From the NCBI RefSeq assembly GCF_014635025.1, contig NZ_BMCE01000001.1, positions 1,302,001 to 1,366,000 on the forward strand: DNA of 64,000 nt, in the 5' to 3' direction. Every line of letters starts with the position of its first letter. Positions within the stretch are counted from its first letter, which is position 1. Made by a program: the position numbers and the translations under genes. Below are positions 27,790 to 39,648 of the stretch, piece by piece. This stretch comes from Fictibacillus barbaricus (GTDB lineage: Bacteria > Bacillota > Bacilli > Bacillales > Fictibacillaceae). The notes under the pieces are model-generated. The model was not told the DNA's origin. It ran no database searches and saw nothing but the letters and a program-made list of their open reading frames with translations.

Positions 27790-28836
27790 ATGCGCAAAAC
27801 ATGGAAGTCAGGAGCTCCGCTGCTTTTGTTGTCAGTGTCTTTATTGGTATCAGGTTGCGGGTTTGGGGGAGAGAAAGCAGGTAATGAGCTTGATCCCCCG
27901 AAGGTGAATTATGTAAAAGAAGGGAAGTCACTAGATAAGAAGGACAAGGCAGCGAATGCAGAACAAACCCAAAAAAGACAGCTGTTCTTATTTGACAGCA
28001 ATGGGATGGTTGTACCTCAAGTATTAGCTCTCCCGAAAAATGATGAAACAGCTAAGCAGGTCCTTCAGTACCTTGTTAAAGATGGCCCTGTGAGCAATAT
28101 CTTGCCTAACGGTTTCCAAGCTGTACTTCCAGCAGACACAGAAGTTTTATCGGTAAATATCAAAAAGGGAACCGCGACAGCAAACTTCTCAAAAGAGTTT
28201 ACAGAATATAACGCCAAAGATGAGATGAAGATCCTACAGGCGATTACATTTACACTTACACAGTTTGATAATATTAAAAAGGTAAAGATACAGATTGATG
28301 GAAAGAATCAAAATTCAATGCCGGTAAACAATACTCCTGTTGGCGATGGTGTAAGCCGTATAGACGGGATTAATCTTGAGAACGGCAGTGTAGCCGATAT
28401 TACGAATAGTGAATTGGTCACATTGTATTTCTTAGCTCAAACGCAAGATCAGACTTATTATGTTCCTGTTACACGCCGTGTAGCAAAAGAAGGAACCGAT
28501 AAAGTGACTGCAACGATTGAACACCTGATTGACGGCCCTTCGGCAGAAAGCAGTCTTCTAACAGATTTTAGGACAGATGTAAAATTATTAAGCACTCCTG
28601 TTGTTAAAGATGGTGTTGTAACCCTTAATTTTAACGGTGCATTATTGGATAATAAAGAAGAAAGCATGATAGCTGATGAAGTCTTAAATTCAATCGTACT
28701 TTCCTTAACAGAACTATCAGAGGTTAAAAAAGTAGCGATAAAAGTTGATGGTAAGTCTAAGATTTTCACGGAAAAAGGAAAAGAATTAACCGCTCCTGTT
28801 TCAAGGCCGAAAGAAGTAAACACTGGTGAATTTTAA
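27790..28836 (+). CDS. gerM: Spore germination/sporulation lipoprotein GerM
   Basis: A 348-residue lipoprotein needed for normal sporulation and germination in Bacillus; it forms part of the channel apparatus between mother cell and forespore. A signal peptide with lipobox LVSGC puts the modified cysteine at residue 23. Two GerMN domains follow, each about 110 residues (first near 75-185, second near 205-320), repeating the VTATIEHLIDGP-type pattern and the N-F-lining strands. ATG 27790 has GAGGAGGG seven bases upstream; an upstream TTG at 27775 lies before that site. A terminator follows, and rph, the next gene in B. subtilis, is not here. Confidence 0.93.
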   Translation: MRKTWKSGAPLLLLSVSLLVSGCGFGGEKAGNELDPPKVNYVKEGKSLDKKDKAANAEQTQKRQLFLFDSNGMVVPQVLALPKNDETAKQVLQYLVKDGPVSNILPNGFQAVLPADTEVLSVNIKKGTATANFSKEFTEYNAKDEMKILQAITFTLTQFDNIKKVKIQIDGKNQNSMPVNNTPVGDGVSRIDGINLENGSVADITNSELVTLYFLAQTQDQTYYVPVTRRVAKEGTDKVTATIEHLIDGPSAESSLLTDFRTDVKLLSTPVVKDGVVTLNFNGALLDNKEESMIADEVLNSIVLSLTELSEVKKVAIKVDGKSKIFTEKGKELTAPVSRPKEVNTGEF

Positions 28837-28862
28837 AAGGATATAGGTTATGATACAGTAAG

Positions 28863-28888
28863 AGAGACGAGAGATCGTCTCTTTTTTG
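28863..28888 (+). terminator. Terminator after gerM
   Basis: AGAGACGA and TCGTCTCT form a perfect stem around GAGA, followed by T6. It lies only about 27 bases before rdgB, so rdgB needs read-through or a promoter I cannot see. A TATGAT at 28849-28854 has no good -35. Confidence 0.8.
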
Positions 28889-28913
28889 ATGAAAGAAATC
28901 GGAGGCAGACATA

Positions 28914-29522
28914 ATGAAAATCTTGATAGCCACAAAAAATAAAGGAAAAGTAAAAGAGTTTCAAGCCATGTTTGAGAGTCTTGGAGTTGAGATTCTTTCC
29001 TTAGCTGATATTGAAGGAAGTCCAGATGTCGAAGAAACAGGAACGACATTTGAAGAAAATGCTGTTTTAAAAGCAGAAACGATCTCAAAAGAGATGAATA
29101 TCCCTGTCATTGCCGATGATTCTGGATTGGAAATAGATGCATTAAACGGAAAGCCAGGCGTTTATTCGGCCAGATATGCAGGAATACACAAAAGTGATGA
29201 AGATAATATGGAAAAGGTCTTAAATGAGCTAAAAGAAGTAAAGGATTCAGAAAGAAGTGCCCGTTTCATCTGTGCTCTTGCTTTCGCCAGACCAAATGAA
29301 AAGACAATTGTGGTAAAAGGTGAATGTGAAGGTAAGATCTTAAGAGAAAAACGAGGCCATCAGGGCTTTGGATATGATCCAATTTTCTTTGTGCCGCATC
29401 TAGGTCTGTCCATGGCTGAATTATCCAAAGCCGAAAAGAATAGTATCAGTCACAGAGCGGTTGCTTTGCAGAGATTGAACAATCTGATCGATGAGGAGGA
29501 TATGCTATGGCAAAAGCCTTAA
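28914..29522 (+). CDS. rdgB: XTP/dITP diphosphatase
   Basis: A house-cleaning enzyme that hydrolyses non-canonical purine triphosphates such as XTP and dITP. The 202-residue protein begins MKILIATKNKGKVKEF and contains EETGTTFEENAVLKA, IADDSGLEIDALNGKPGVYSARYAG and HQGFGYDPIFFVP, the family signatures for metal and base binding, all complete. ATG has GGAGGCAGAC upstream. It overlaps the next gene by 16 bases, as ysnA and ysnB do. Confidence 0.95.
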   Translation: MKILIATKNKGKVKEFQAMFESLGVEILSLADIEGSPDVEETGTTFEENAVLKAETISKEMNIPVIADDSGLEIDALNGKPGVYSARYAGIHKSDEDNMEKVLNELKEVKDSERSARFICALAFARPNEKTIVVKGECEGKILREKRGHQGFGYDPIFFVPHLGLSMAELSKAEKNSISHRAVALQRLNNLIDEEDMLWQKP

Positions 29523-30025
29523 TTGTTAGTGATAGTCATGGATTAACGGAAGAATTGATTACGCTGAAAGATCGGCATAAATCTGACATGGATTTGTTGA
29601 TACATTGCGGTGATTCAGAATTATCGACAAATGCAGAGGAACTGTCTGGTTATGTAACCGTCAGAGGAAATATGGATTTTTTAGGTCGTGATTTTCCGAA
29701 TGAAGCGATAGAAATGCTAGGTGATAAATGTATATATATAACACACGGTCATTTGTATGATATAAAAATGTCCTATCTTTCACTTGCTTATAGAGCTGAA
29801 GAAACAGGTGCATCAATTGCTTGTTTTGGCCACTCACATGTAGCAGAAGCCTTTGAGAGAGAGGGAATGATTTTTATTAACCCAGGCAGTATTCGGCTTC
29901 CAAGGGGTAGATTTGAGAAGACATACGCGATTCTAGAGGTAGAAGACAAGCTTGTCTCTGTAACTTTTTATTCATTAGATGGTATACGTATCGAGCAGTT
30001 AAGTAAAACCTTTAAGAAAAAGTGA
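29507..30025 (+). CDS. YfcE/MJ0936-type metallophosphoesterase
   Basis: A 172-residue calcineurin-like phosphoesterase, YsnB at this place in B. subtilis. The metal-binding motifs are in order: VSDSHG (about 8-13), HCGDSEL (about 34), RGNMD (about 54), THGH (about 80) and FGHSHVAE (about 107), followed by NPGSI. All metal ligands are present. The family hydrolyses model phosphodiesters in vitro; the true substrate is unknown. It is coupled to rdgB by overlap. Confidence 0.9.
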   Translation: MAKALIVSDSHGLTEELITLKDRHKSDMDLLIHCGDSELSTNAEELSGYVTVRGNMDFLGRDFPNEAIEMLGDKCIYITHGHLYDIKMSYLSLAYRAEETGASIACFGHSHVAEAFEREGMIFINPGSIRLPRGRFEKTYAILEVEDKLVSVTFYSLDGIRIEQLSKTFKKK

Positions 30026-30120
30026 GAATTAAAATATAAAAAATTTAAAGAAATGGGTTGACTCTTTTTTAGATATCATGTATATTAAGTTATGTCGTCG
30101 CGACAAGATCTTAAATGTCT

Positions 30121-30194
30121 GCGGGTGTAGTTTAGTGGTAAAACAAGAGCCTTCCAAGCTCTGGTCGTGAGTTCGATTCTCATCACCCGCTCCA
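30121..30194 (+). tRNA. tRNA-Gly (anticodon UCC)
   Basis: A complete 74-base cloverleaf. The acceptor GCGGGTG pairs with CACCCGC, and the anticodon loop CTTCCAA gives TCC. The T arm is GTGAG-TTCGATT-CTCAT, with one imperfect pair, and 3' TCCA is encoded. The start lies 95 bases after the phosphoesterase gene. Confidence 0.96.
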
Positions 30195-30292
30195 TTTGTT
30201 TTTCTCACGTTCAAATGGCACAAAACAGTTACATCAGAAATTTAACAGATCTTACAAATTAAAATGCATGAATAAAAAAACATAATTGTATC

Positions 30293-30365
30293 CACAGTCG
30301 ACGGGTGGAACAATTCACTGTGTGCCCGCAGCGCATGGTAATTGCGGAAAGCGCATTGCTATGCG
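30293..30365 (+). other. GC-rich double hairpin between two tRNAs
   Basis: Two hairpins lie in an otherwise AT-rich spacer. The first has arms CACAGT (30293-30298) and ACTGTG (30317-30322). The second, 30332-30365, pairs about 14 positions (CGCATGGTAAT with the complement of ATTGCTATGCG, two G-T pairs, one bulge) around a GGAAAG loop. No T run follows, so it is not a normal terminator. Function unknown. Confidence 0.5.
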
Positions 30366-30385
30366 AAAAGGGCTCAAATACATAT

Positions 30386-30462
30386 GTCCCAGTAGCTCAG
30401 CTGGATAGAGCATACGCCTTCTAAGCGTACGGTCGGGAGTTCGAATCTCTCCTGGGACGCCA
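30386..30462 (+). tRNA. tRNA-Arg (anticodon UCU)
   Basis: A complete 77-base cloverleaf. The acceptor GTCCCAG pairs with CTGGGAC, and the anticodon loop CTTCTAA gives TCT. The T loop is TTCGAAT, and the encoded end is GCCA. A terminator follows. Confidence 0.97.
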
Positions 30463-30487
30463 TAATATATACATAGAACAATAATCG

Positions 30488-30532
30488 ACACGCCTTATTT
30501 CCTCTATTAAAGGAGATAAGGTGTGTTTTTTT
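30488..30532 (+). terminator. Terminator after the tRNA-Arg gene
   Basis: ACACGCCTTAT and ATAAGGTGTGT form a long stem with one G-T pair, extended by CCT/AGG, then T8. Confidence 0.9.
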
Positions 30533-30551
30533 GTGTTTTCATAAATGTCAG

Positions 30552-30566
30552 ATGTAAGCGCTTTAA
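30552..30566. promoter_or_regulatory. cre-like site 1 upstream of ilvE
   Basis: ATGTAAGCGCTTTAA matches the cre consensus at 14 of 15 positions. It is about 155 bases before the inferred start of transcription, so activation or a distant role is possible. Confidence 0.4.
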
Positions 30567-30617
30567 AAATGTTTACAATATGCTTTTTCAATCCGTAAAA
30601 ACCTTATGCCCATGGGA

Positions 30618-30632
30618 ATGTAAGCGTGTACA
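30618..30632. promoter_or_regulatory. cre-like site 2 upstream of ilvE
   Basis: ATGTAAGCGTGTACA fits the consensus at 14 of 15 positions and is close in sequence to the cre that activates the ilv-leu operon of B. subtilis. Its centre is near -90 from the inferred start, a position suited to activation. Confidence 0.6.
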
Positions 30633-30647
30633 AAATATCAGAAAAGT
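30633..30647. promoter_or_regulatory. Candidate CodY box upstream of ilvE
   Basis: AAATATCAGAAAAGT matches AATTTTCWGAAAATT at 12 of 15 positions. It directly abuts the second cre-like site, so CcpA and CodY could compete here. CodY repression of ilv-leu in rich medium is established in B. subtilis. Confidence 0.5.
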
Positions 30648-30679
30648 CAGAATTGATTCAAAAAATTAAAAAATGATGG

Positions 30680-30708
30680 TTGACCCTTGCAGAATATGGG
30701 CGTAATAT
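30680..30708 (+). promoter_or_regulatory. Sigma-A promoter of the ilv-leu cluster
   Basis: TTGACC (30680-30685), a 17-base spacer and TAATAT (30703-30708). The leader to ilvE is about 60 bases and has no T-box. Confidence 0.8.
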
Positions 30709-30776
30709 TGTCAACAATTATTATATTGTTTTTAAAAAATTCTAATTATTCAAAACGAAAGAAAAGGAGGATCACG

Positions 30777-31679
30777 ATGCAGGAGCAATGGGTTTACGTT
30801 AATGGTGAGTACGTATTAAAGGACGACGCCAAAGTCTCAGTTTATGATCATGGATTTTTATATGGAGATGGGGTGTTTGAAGGTATTCGTGTTTACAACG
30901 GAAATGTCTATCGTCTAGATGAACACCTTCAGCGTTTATACGAATCTGCTCAATCCATTATGCTGAAAATTCCACATACGAAAGAAGAGTTAACAGACAT
31001 CATTGTCGAAACGCTCCAGAAAAATAAATATCGTGATGCTTATATCCGTTTAGTTATCTCACGAGGAAAAGGAAACTTAGGTTTGGACCCTTTTACTTGC
31101 GGCCAGCCTGGTGTAATCGTAATCGCAGAGCAGCTTGCTCTATTTCCAAAGAAACTTTATGAGACCGGCTTAGAGATCATCACGGTTGCTAGCCGAAGAA
31201 ACCGTCCTGATGTATTAAGTCCAAAAGTTAAATCCCTAAATTATTTAAACAATATCCTGGTAAAAATTGAAGCGAGTCTTGCAGGCGTCAGTGAAGCGCT
31301 CATGCTGAACGATCAAGGGTACGTAGCTGAAGGATCAGCTGACAATGTCTTTATTATCAAGGGCAATACCATCAAGACACCTCCCGGCTACCTGGGTGCT
31401 CTAGAAGGGATTACACGAAATGCGATTGTTGAGATCGCCCGAGAGCAAGGCTACAACATGGTAGAAGAACCTTTTACAAGACATGACGTTTATGTGGCAG
31501 ATGAAGTCTTCCTTACGGGTACAGCTGCTGAAGTGATTGCAGTTGTAAAAGTAGATGGCAGGGTGATCGGGAACGGAGCTCCAGGCAAACATACAAACAA
31601 ACTTTTAGAAACATTTAGAGAAAAAGTGGTTGAAGAAGGTGTAAAAGTCTATTCAGATCAAGCCGTCCAAGCAGGATAA
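30777..31679 (+). CDS. ilvE: Branched-chain amino-acid aminotransferase
   Basis: Makes valine, leucine and isoleucine from their keto acids with glutamate. The 300-residue class IV PLP enzyme has DHGFLYGDGVFEGIRVYNG (about 22-40), the PLP lysine in SPKVKSLNYLNNIL near residue 150-160, and EGSADNVFII and GITRNAIVEIA downstream. ATG 30777 has AAAGGAGG six bases upstream; a TTG at 30687 overlaps the promoter spacer and is not a start. It leads the cluster, unlike B. subtilis where ilvB is first. Confidence 0.95.
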   Translation: MQEQWVYVNGEYVLKDDAKVSVYDHGFLYGDGVFEGIRVYNGNVYRLDEHLQRLYESAQSIMLKIPHTKEELTDIIVETLQKNKYRDAYIRLVISRGKGNLGLDPFTCGQPGVIVIAEQLALFPKKLYETGLEIITVASRRNRPDVLSPKVKSLNYLNNILVKIEASLAGVSEALMLNDQGYVAEGSADNVFIIKGNTIKTPPGYLGALEGITRNAIVEIAREQGYNMVEEPFTRHDVYVADEVFLTGTAAEVIAVVKVDGRVIGNGAPGKHTNKLLETFREKVVEEGVKVYSDQAVQAG

Positions 31680-31703
31680 AAGGAGTATAGGAGTGTTTCA
31701 GAT

Positions 31704-33371
31704 ATGCGCAGCAATATGATCAAGCAAGGAATCGATAGAGCCCCGCACAGAAGTCTTCTCCACGCAGCGGGAGTTGCACCGGAAGACATGGATAAACCTT
31801 TTATCGGTGTTTGTAATTCCTATGTTGATATTATTCCGGGGCATATGCATTTGAACAAAGTTGGTGAATGGGTAAAAGAGGCCATAAGAGAAGCAGGCGG
31901 CATCCCTTTTGAGTTTAATACGATCGGTGTAGATGATGGTATCGCCATGGGGCACATTGGCATGCGTTATTCTCTTCCGAGCAGAGAAGTCATTGCAGAT
32001 TCGGCAGAAACAGTCATTAATGCCCACTGGTTCGACGGTGTGTTTTACATACCGAACTGCGATAAGATCACACCTGGTATGCTGATGGCAGCTGTCAGGA
32101 CAAATGTACCAGCCGTATTTGTTTCGGGGGGGCCGATGGAAGCCGGAAAATCGATGACCGGAAAATCACTTTCTCTTGCCTCTGTCTTTGAAGGCGTTGG
32201 TTCTCACCTTGCAGGAAAGATGACACGTGAAGAGCTATTAGAACTTGAGACGAGCGCTTGTCCCACATGTGGTTCCTGTTCAGGCATGTTTACCGCGAAC
32301 AGCATGAATTCCATTATGGAGATGCTTGGAATCACTCTGCCAGGGAACGGTACGATAGTTGCCACATCTGATGAACGAAGAGAGTTAATAAGAGATGCGG
32401 CTTATTCTTTAATGGATTTAGTAAAAAAAGATATCAAGCCTCGTGACATTATCACAAAAGAAGCAATTGATGATGCATTCGCACTTGATATGGCAATGGG
32501 AGGATCTACAAATACGGTCCTTCACATGCTTGCCATAGCTAACGAAGCTGAGATCGAATATGATCTGTCACGAATTAACGAAATTGCCGAAAGAATTCCT
32601 TATTTATCGAAGATCAGTCCAGCTTCCGACTATTCAATGCAGGACGTTCATAGGGCCGGAGGAGTCAGTGCCATCATCAATGAGCTTTGTAAAATGGATG
32701 GTGCTGTTCATAACGACAGGATCACGATCACGGGTGAAACATTAGAAGAGCGGGTGAGGCATGCTGAAATATTAGACGATGATGTCATCCGCAGGAAAGA
32801 ATACGCTTATTCTCCAGTAGGAGGCTTATCCATTCTATATGGAAACATCGCTCCAGATGGATGTGTGATAAAAGTTGGTGCGGTTGATCCTTCCATCAAA
32901 ACCTTTCAAGGAGAAGCGATCGTCTATGAATCCCAAGAGGAAGCCATCCAAGGAATCAATAACGGCGAAGTAAGAGAAGGTCATGTCGTAGTCATTCGGT
33001 ATGAAGGTCCAAAAGGCGGGCCAGGCATGCCTGAGATGTTATCACCAACCTCAGCGATAGCAGGAAGAGGGCTGAGCACAAAAGTGGCTTTAATCACAGA
33101 CGGCAGGTTTTCAGGAGCTTCCAGAGGAATATCTATCGGACATATCTCACCTGAAGCTGCGCAAGGCGGTCCTATCGCATTTGTCAAAAATGGTGATCCG
33201 ATCTTAATCAATCTTGTAAACAGAAACATTCAAGTCTTATTAACAGAAGAGGACTGGAAGGTTCGTAAAGAAAGCTGGGTGAAACCGGAACCCAAGATCA
33301 AAAAAGGCTATTTAGCTCGCTATGCAGCGTTAGTAACGTCTGCAAACACCGGAGGAATTTTAAAAATTTAA
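31704..33371 (+). CDS. ilvD: Dihydroxy-acid dehydratase
   Basis: Dehydrates dihydroxy acids to 2-keto acids in valine and isoleucine synthesis. The 555-residue protein has the Fe-S cysteines in [15 protein letters not shown] and [18 protein letters not shown]. Also present are the conserved GGSTNTVLH and the C-terminal [22 protein letters not shown] block. It lies 24 bases after ilvE. Downstream there is no clear terminator before a T-box leader, so ilvB is probably reached by read-through. In B. subtilis ilvD is away from this cluster. Confidence 0.97.
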   Translation: MRSNMIKQGIDRAPHRSLLHAAGVAPEDMDKPFIGVCNSYVDIIPGHMHLNKVGEWVKEAIREAGGIPFEFNTIGVDDGIAMGHIGMRYSLPSREVIADSAETVINAHWFDGVFYIPNCDKITPGMLMAAVRTNVPAVFVSGGPMEAGKSMTGKSLSLASVFEGVGSHLAGKMTREELLELETSACPTCGSCSGMFTANSMNSIMEMLGITLPGNGTIVATSDERRELIRDAAYSLMDLVKKDIKPRDIITKEAIDDAFALDMAMGGSTNTVLHMLAIANEAEIEYDLSRINEIAERIPYLSKISPASDYSMQDVHRAGGVSAIINELCKMDGAVHNDRITITGETLEERVRHAEILDDDVIRRKEYAYSPVGGLSILYGNIAPDGCVIKVGAVDPSIKTFQGEAIVYESQEEAIQGINNGEVREGHVVVIRYEGPKGGPGMPEMLSPTSAIAGRGLSTKVALITDGRFSGASRGISIGHISPEAAQGGPIAFVKNGDPILINLVNRNIQVLLTEEDWKVRKESWVKPEPKIKKGYLARYAALVTSANTGGILKI

Positions 33372-33379
33372 AATACTAA

Positions 33380-33680
33380 AACGATGACGGAGAATAATGG
33401 TAGATGTGGAATACTCAGAGAGCCGGGTTTGCTGTGAACCGGTTATTCCTAATACCAGGACATCCCTCCTGAGTGTCCTTTTGAAAGATTTTTTAGTAGG
33501 AAGGGCCAAGCGATGCTTCCATTTAATCGCTTGTTATCAAATGACGGCTCGTCCGTCTTGAGGCGGTGGCTTGTTTAAGAACAAGTAACCGCGAAAAAGG
33601 GTGGTACCGTGGAAAAAATAAACTTTTTCACCCCTTTGGATAGGATTAACCTGTCCATTTGGGTGGAGAAGTTTTTTTTA
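33380..33680 (+). ncRNA. T-box leader inside the ilv cluster
   Basis: A full T-box structure: Stem I with the CAGAGAGCCGGG block and terminal GCTGTGAACCGG. The specifier region is GGACATCCCTCCTGAG. The T-box is AAAGGGTGGTACCGTGG, with TGGT at 33602-33605, and the terminator at 33620-33679 pairs AACTTTTTCACCC with GGGTGGAGAAGTT before T8. Aligned to the valS leader here and to glyQS, the specifier reads ATC (33462-33464), isoleucine; a CTC (Leu) at 33466-33468 is the alternative. Uncharged tRNA favours read-through into ilvB. I see no good promoter directly before it. Confidence 0.93.
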
Positions 33681-33716
33681 TTAAATAAATAGGGACCAAC
33701 GTTAGGAGGAATGAAA

Positions 33717-35435
33717 ATGAAGGCCAGTTGGGTGGCTGAAAAAAAGTCGGTAGAAACGTCATTAGTCTCTGGTGCTGAACTATTTATTCAAGGGTTGCAG
33801 AATGAAAACGTGGATGTCGTATTTGGTTATCCAGGAGGTGCAGTTCTCCCAATCTATGATGCTTTATACAAAGCTGAAATGAAGCATGTTCTAACAAGGC
33901 ATGAGCAAGGAGCCATTCATGCAGCACAAGGGTATGCGAGAGTCACCGGAAAACCAGGGGTTGTCCTAGCTACATCTGGACCAGGTGCAACCAATTTAGT
34001 TACCGGCATCGCTGATGCAATGATTGATTCGATTCCTCTTGTAATATTCACCGGACAGGTAGCAACAAGTGTAATCGGTACAGATGCTTTTCAAGAAGCC
34101 GATATTGTCGGAATAACCATGCCGATTACAAAACATAATTATCAGGTTCGAAGAGCAGAAGATTTGCCTACGATCATGAAAGAGGCATTCCATATTGCCA
34201 ATACGGGAAGAAAAGGCCCGGTTCTTATCGACATACCGAAAGATGTTGCCGTAAAAACAGCGAAAATAAAGGAAAACTCTGACATCCATCTTCCCGGTTA
34301 CCAGCCGACGCTACAACCTAATATCCTACAGGTGAAACGATTAAATGAAGCCTTGCAGTTATCTAAAAAACCGGTTGTTCTAACTGGTGCAGGAGTTCTT
34401 GCAGCTAAAGCCGAGAAAGAACTATTATGTTTTGCTGAGTACCACCAAATCCCGGTTGCTCAAACACTTTTGGGACTAGGGAGTTTTCCGGCAGACCATC
34501 CACTCTGTCTAGGGATGGCAGGGATGCACGGTACGTATGCAGCAAATATGGCGCTTTATGATTGTGATCTATTGATTGGTGTCGGTGCAAGGTTTGATGA
34601 CAGACTAACGGGGAATCTCGATCATTTTGCAAAAAAAGCCATAGTTGCTCATATCGATATTGATCCAGCTGAGATCGGAAAAAATATTCAGACGGAGATC
34701 CCAATTGTGGGTTGTGCGAAAGAAACGCTGTCGGCATTAAATCAGACAGCAGGAGAAAAAGGGGATACAAGCGATTGGGTTATTCATCTTTCAACTTATA
34801 AAAGTGAATACCCGCTTACTTATAAAACCGATGAAAATGAATTAAAACCACAGAAGTTATTGCAGATTCTTCATGAAGTAACAAAAGGTGCAGCTATCGT
34901 ATCAACAGATGTTGGTCAGCACCAGATGTGGGCTGCTCAATATTATACATTTTCCGCTCCGAACAGATGGATCACTTCAGGTGGACTTGGGACAATGGGC
35001 TTTGGATTTCCAGCGGCTATTGGAGCAAAAATTGGAAATCCTGACCTGCCAGTAATCGCGGTTGTGGGTGATGGCGGATTCCAGATGACGCTTCAAGAAC
35101 TAGGCGTCCTGCAAGATTGGGAGCTTCCCGTGATCGTAGTGATCGTAAATAACAAATCACTAGGAATGGTAAGACAATGGCAGGAGATTTTCTATGAGAA
35201 AAGGTACTCACATTCTCTTCTTGATATTCAACCCGATTTTGTCAAGTTGGCGTCTGCTTATGGTATTGACGGAAAACGTGCTGTAACAGAAGAGGAAGTA
35301 AGAGAAGCGCTCACAGCGGCTCTTTCTTCGAAGAAGCCATTCGTACTGGATTGTGTGGTAACAGCAGATGAGAATGTGTATCCAATGATTGCTCCAGGAA
35401 AAGGAATTCATGAAATGATTGGAGTGAGAGGATGA
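33717..35435 (+). CDS. ilvB: Acetolactate synthase, large subunit
   Basis: A thiamine-diphosphate enzyme that joins pyruvate to pyruvate or 2-ketobutyrate. The roughly 572-residue protein has the catalytic Glu in [18 protein letters not shown], the FAD or middle domain, and the ThDP-Mg motif [14 protein letters not shown] ending NNKSLGMV. I start at ATG 33717 since AGGAGG (33704-33709) is seven bases upstream; ATG 33711 is only one base away. It overlaps ilvN by four bases (ATGA). Confidence 0.96.
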   Translation: MKASWVAEKKSVETSLVSGAELFIQGLQNENVDVVFGYPGGAVLPIYDALYKAEMKHVLTRHEQGAIHAAQGYARVTGKPGVVLATSGPGATNLVTGIADAMIDSIPLVIFTGQVATSVIGTDAFQEADIVGITMPITKHNYQVRRAEDLPTIMKEAFHIANTGRKGPVLIDIPKDVAVKTAKIKENSDIHLPGYQPTLQPNILQVKRLNEALQLSKKPVVLTGAGVLAAKAEKELLCFAEYHQIPVAQTLLGLGSFPADHPLCLGMAGMHGTYAANMALYDCDLLIGVGARFDDRLTGNLDHFAKKAIVAHIDIDPAEIGKNIQTEIPIVGCAKETLSALNQTAGEKGDTSDWVIHLSTYKSEYPLTYKTDENELKPQKLLQILHEVTKGAAIVSTDVGQHQMWAAQYYTFSAPNRWITSGGLGTMGFGFPAAIGAKIGNPDLPVIAVVGDGGFQMTLQELGVLQDWELPVIVVIVNNKSLGMVRQWQEIFYEKRYSHSLLDIQPDFVKLASAYGIDGKRAVTEEEVREALTAALSSKKPFVLDCVVTADENVYPMIAPGKGIHEMIGVRG

Positions 35436-35950
35436 GACGCATCATTTCAGCAACGGTATTAAACGAAAGCGGTGTGTTGAATCGTTTAACCGGATTGCTG
35501 ACAAAACGGCAATTTAACATTGAGAACATAACCGTAGGACATACAGAAGACCCTGCTGTTTCAAAAGTTACTCTAACGGTATGGGTAGAAGATGACAGGA
35601 AAGCCGAACAGCTCGTTAAACAGCTGCATAAACAGATCAATATTTTAAAAGTGCGAGACTTAACAAACATGGCTCTTGTATCGAGAGAATTGGCGCTGAT
35701 CAAAGTGTTAACAACTCCAGATACAAGAAGTGAGATTAAAATGCTGATCGAGCCCTTTAGAGCAACTGTATTGGACGTCTCTTTAGAAAATGTGACTCTG
35801 GAAGTAACAGGTGACAGTGAGAAGATCGATGCTCTTATCGAACTGCTGCGTCCATATGGAATCAAAGAAATATCCAGAACAGGCGTCACTGCTATACCTC
35901 GCGGAACACAGAAGAAAGTGCTTGAACTTCACCCCTATTCTATTATGTAA
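35432..35950 (+). CDS. ilvN: Acetolactate synthase, small regulatory subunit
   Basis: The 172-residue partner of IlvB that raises activity and gives feedback inhibition by valine. The N-terminal ACT domain (about 1-75) starts [39 protein letters not shown], followed by a C-terminal domain with RELALIKV and [25 protein letters not shown]. The start overlaps the ilvB stop, so the subunits are coupled. In B. subtilis the gene is named ilvH or ilvN. Confidence 0.96.
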   Translation: MRRIISATVLNESGVLNRLTGLLTKRQFNIENITVGHTEDPAVSKVTLTVWVEDDRKAEQLVKQLHKQINILKVRDLTNMALVSRELALIKVLTTPDTRSEIKMLIEPFRATVLDVSLENVTLEVTGDSEKIDALIELLRPYGIKEISRTGVTAIPRGTQKKVLELHPYSIM

Positions 35951-38522
<2,572 letters not shown>

Positions 38523-38540
38523 ATTTAGGAGGGATGTTAG

Positions 38541-39635
38541 ATGAAAAAGAAAATAGCAGTTTTACCTGGTGACGGGATCGGGCCAGAAGTGATCAAGAGT
38601 GCTCTTCAAGTGCTGGACGGTGTAGCAACTCGGTTTGGTCATGAGTTCGAGACAGCAGAAAAAGTATTTGGAGGTGCTGCTATTGACCAGAAAGGCACTC
38701 CTCTTCCAGACGACACGTTAGAAGTCTGTAAAGGAAGTGATGCTGTGCTGCTTGGAGCTGTTGGCGGGCCGAAATGGGATAAAGGAAACGTGCGGCCAGA
38801 ACAAGGGTTATTAGCATTAAGAAAAGCATTGAATGTATATGCAAACTTAAGACCCGTTCAAGTCTTTCCTGGTCTCGAACATCTATCTCCCCTTAAATCT
38901 TGCAGAGTCAAAGGAGCCGATTTTGTTTTTGTCCGAGAACTGACAGGCGGTATTTATTTTTCGGAACCTAAAAAAAGAGATAGAAAAAGTGCTGTCGACA
39001 CATTGTCATATACCCGTGAAGAGATTTCAAGAATCGTAGAAAAAGCATATGAATTAGCCGCAGGCAGAAGGGGGAAAGTGACTTCGGTCGATAAGGCAAA
39101 CGTGCTGGAAACAAGTAAATTGTGGAGAGAAATTGTTGAGGAGACGGCTAAAAAATATCCAAACGTACAAACAGAACACATGCTAGTAGACTTTGCCGCA
39201 ATGAGAATGATCAGTGATCCTGGAAGTTTTGATGTGATAGTAACCGAGAATATGTTCGGTGATATTCTATCAGATGAAGCATCCGTCCTTACAGGATCAC
39301 TCGGCATGATGCCTTCTGCTTCACTTAGTGAGAGGGGGCCTGGACTTTATGAACCGATCCATGGTTCAGCACCTGATATTGCAGGAAGTGGAAAGGCAAA
39401 TCCGATCGGAATGATTTTAAGTGTAGCGATGATGCTCCGCCATTCTTTTCAGCTTGAAAAAGAAGCGGCTGCTGTTGAATTGGCTGTCTTCGAAACTCTT
39501 CAAGCAGGCTATCGCACACAGGACATTTATGACGGAACAGGTAACCTCGTATCAACGAAAGAAATGGTAGATCAGATTCATTTTAGAATGCTTGAAGACT
39601 CAACAAGCGCAACACTTCTAGAGGTTTATGTGTAG
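38541..39635 (+). CDS. leuB: 3-isopropylmalate dehydrogenase
   Basis: Oxidises and decarboxylates 3-isopropylmalate with NAD+. The 364-residue protein has the family start [14 protein letters not shown], the conserved [12 protein letters not shown] loop, the lysine in [15 protein letters not shown], and the metal and cofactor signature [27 protein letters not shown]. It is 18 bases after leuA with an AGGAGGG site. Confidence 0.97.
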   Translation: MKKKIAVLPGDGIGPEVIKSALQVLDGVATRFGHEFETAEKVFGGAAIDQKGTPLPDDTLEVCKGSDAVLLGAVGGPKWDKGNVRPEQGLLALRKALNVYANLRPVQVFPGLEHLSPLKSCRVKGADFVFVRELTGGIYFSEPKKRDRKSAVDTLSYTREEISRIVEKAYELAAGRRGKVTSVDKANVLETSKLWREIVEETAKKYPNVQTEHMLVDFAAMRMISDPGSFDVIVTENMFGDILSDEASVLTGSLGMMPSASLSERGPGLYEPIHGSAPDIAGSGKANPIGMILSVAMMLRHSFQLEKEAAAVELAVFETLQAGYRTQDIYDGTGNLVSTKEMVDQIHFRMLEDSTSATLLEVYV

Positions 39636-39648
39636 GGAGGGATCTTTT

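Noticed and set aside
30029-30223. 64-codon minus-strand frame over tRNA-Gly
   Set aside because: Most of it is the antisense of the tRNA gene; such frames are a common false gene call.
30687-30776. N-terminal extension of ilvE
   Set aside because: It begins between the -35 and -10 hexamers of a strong promoter, before the transcript would start.
35311-35889. 192-codon minus-strand frame across ilvB-ilvN
   Set aside because: It spans two well-supported overlapping genes on the other strand and has no family-like motif.
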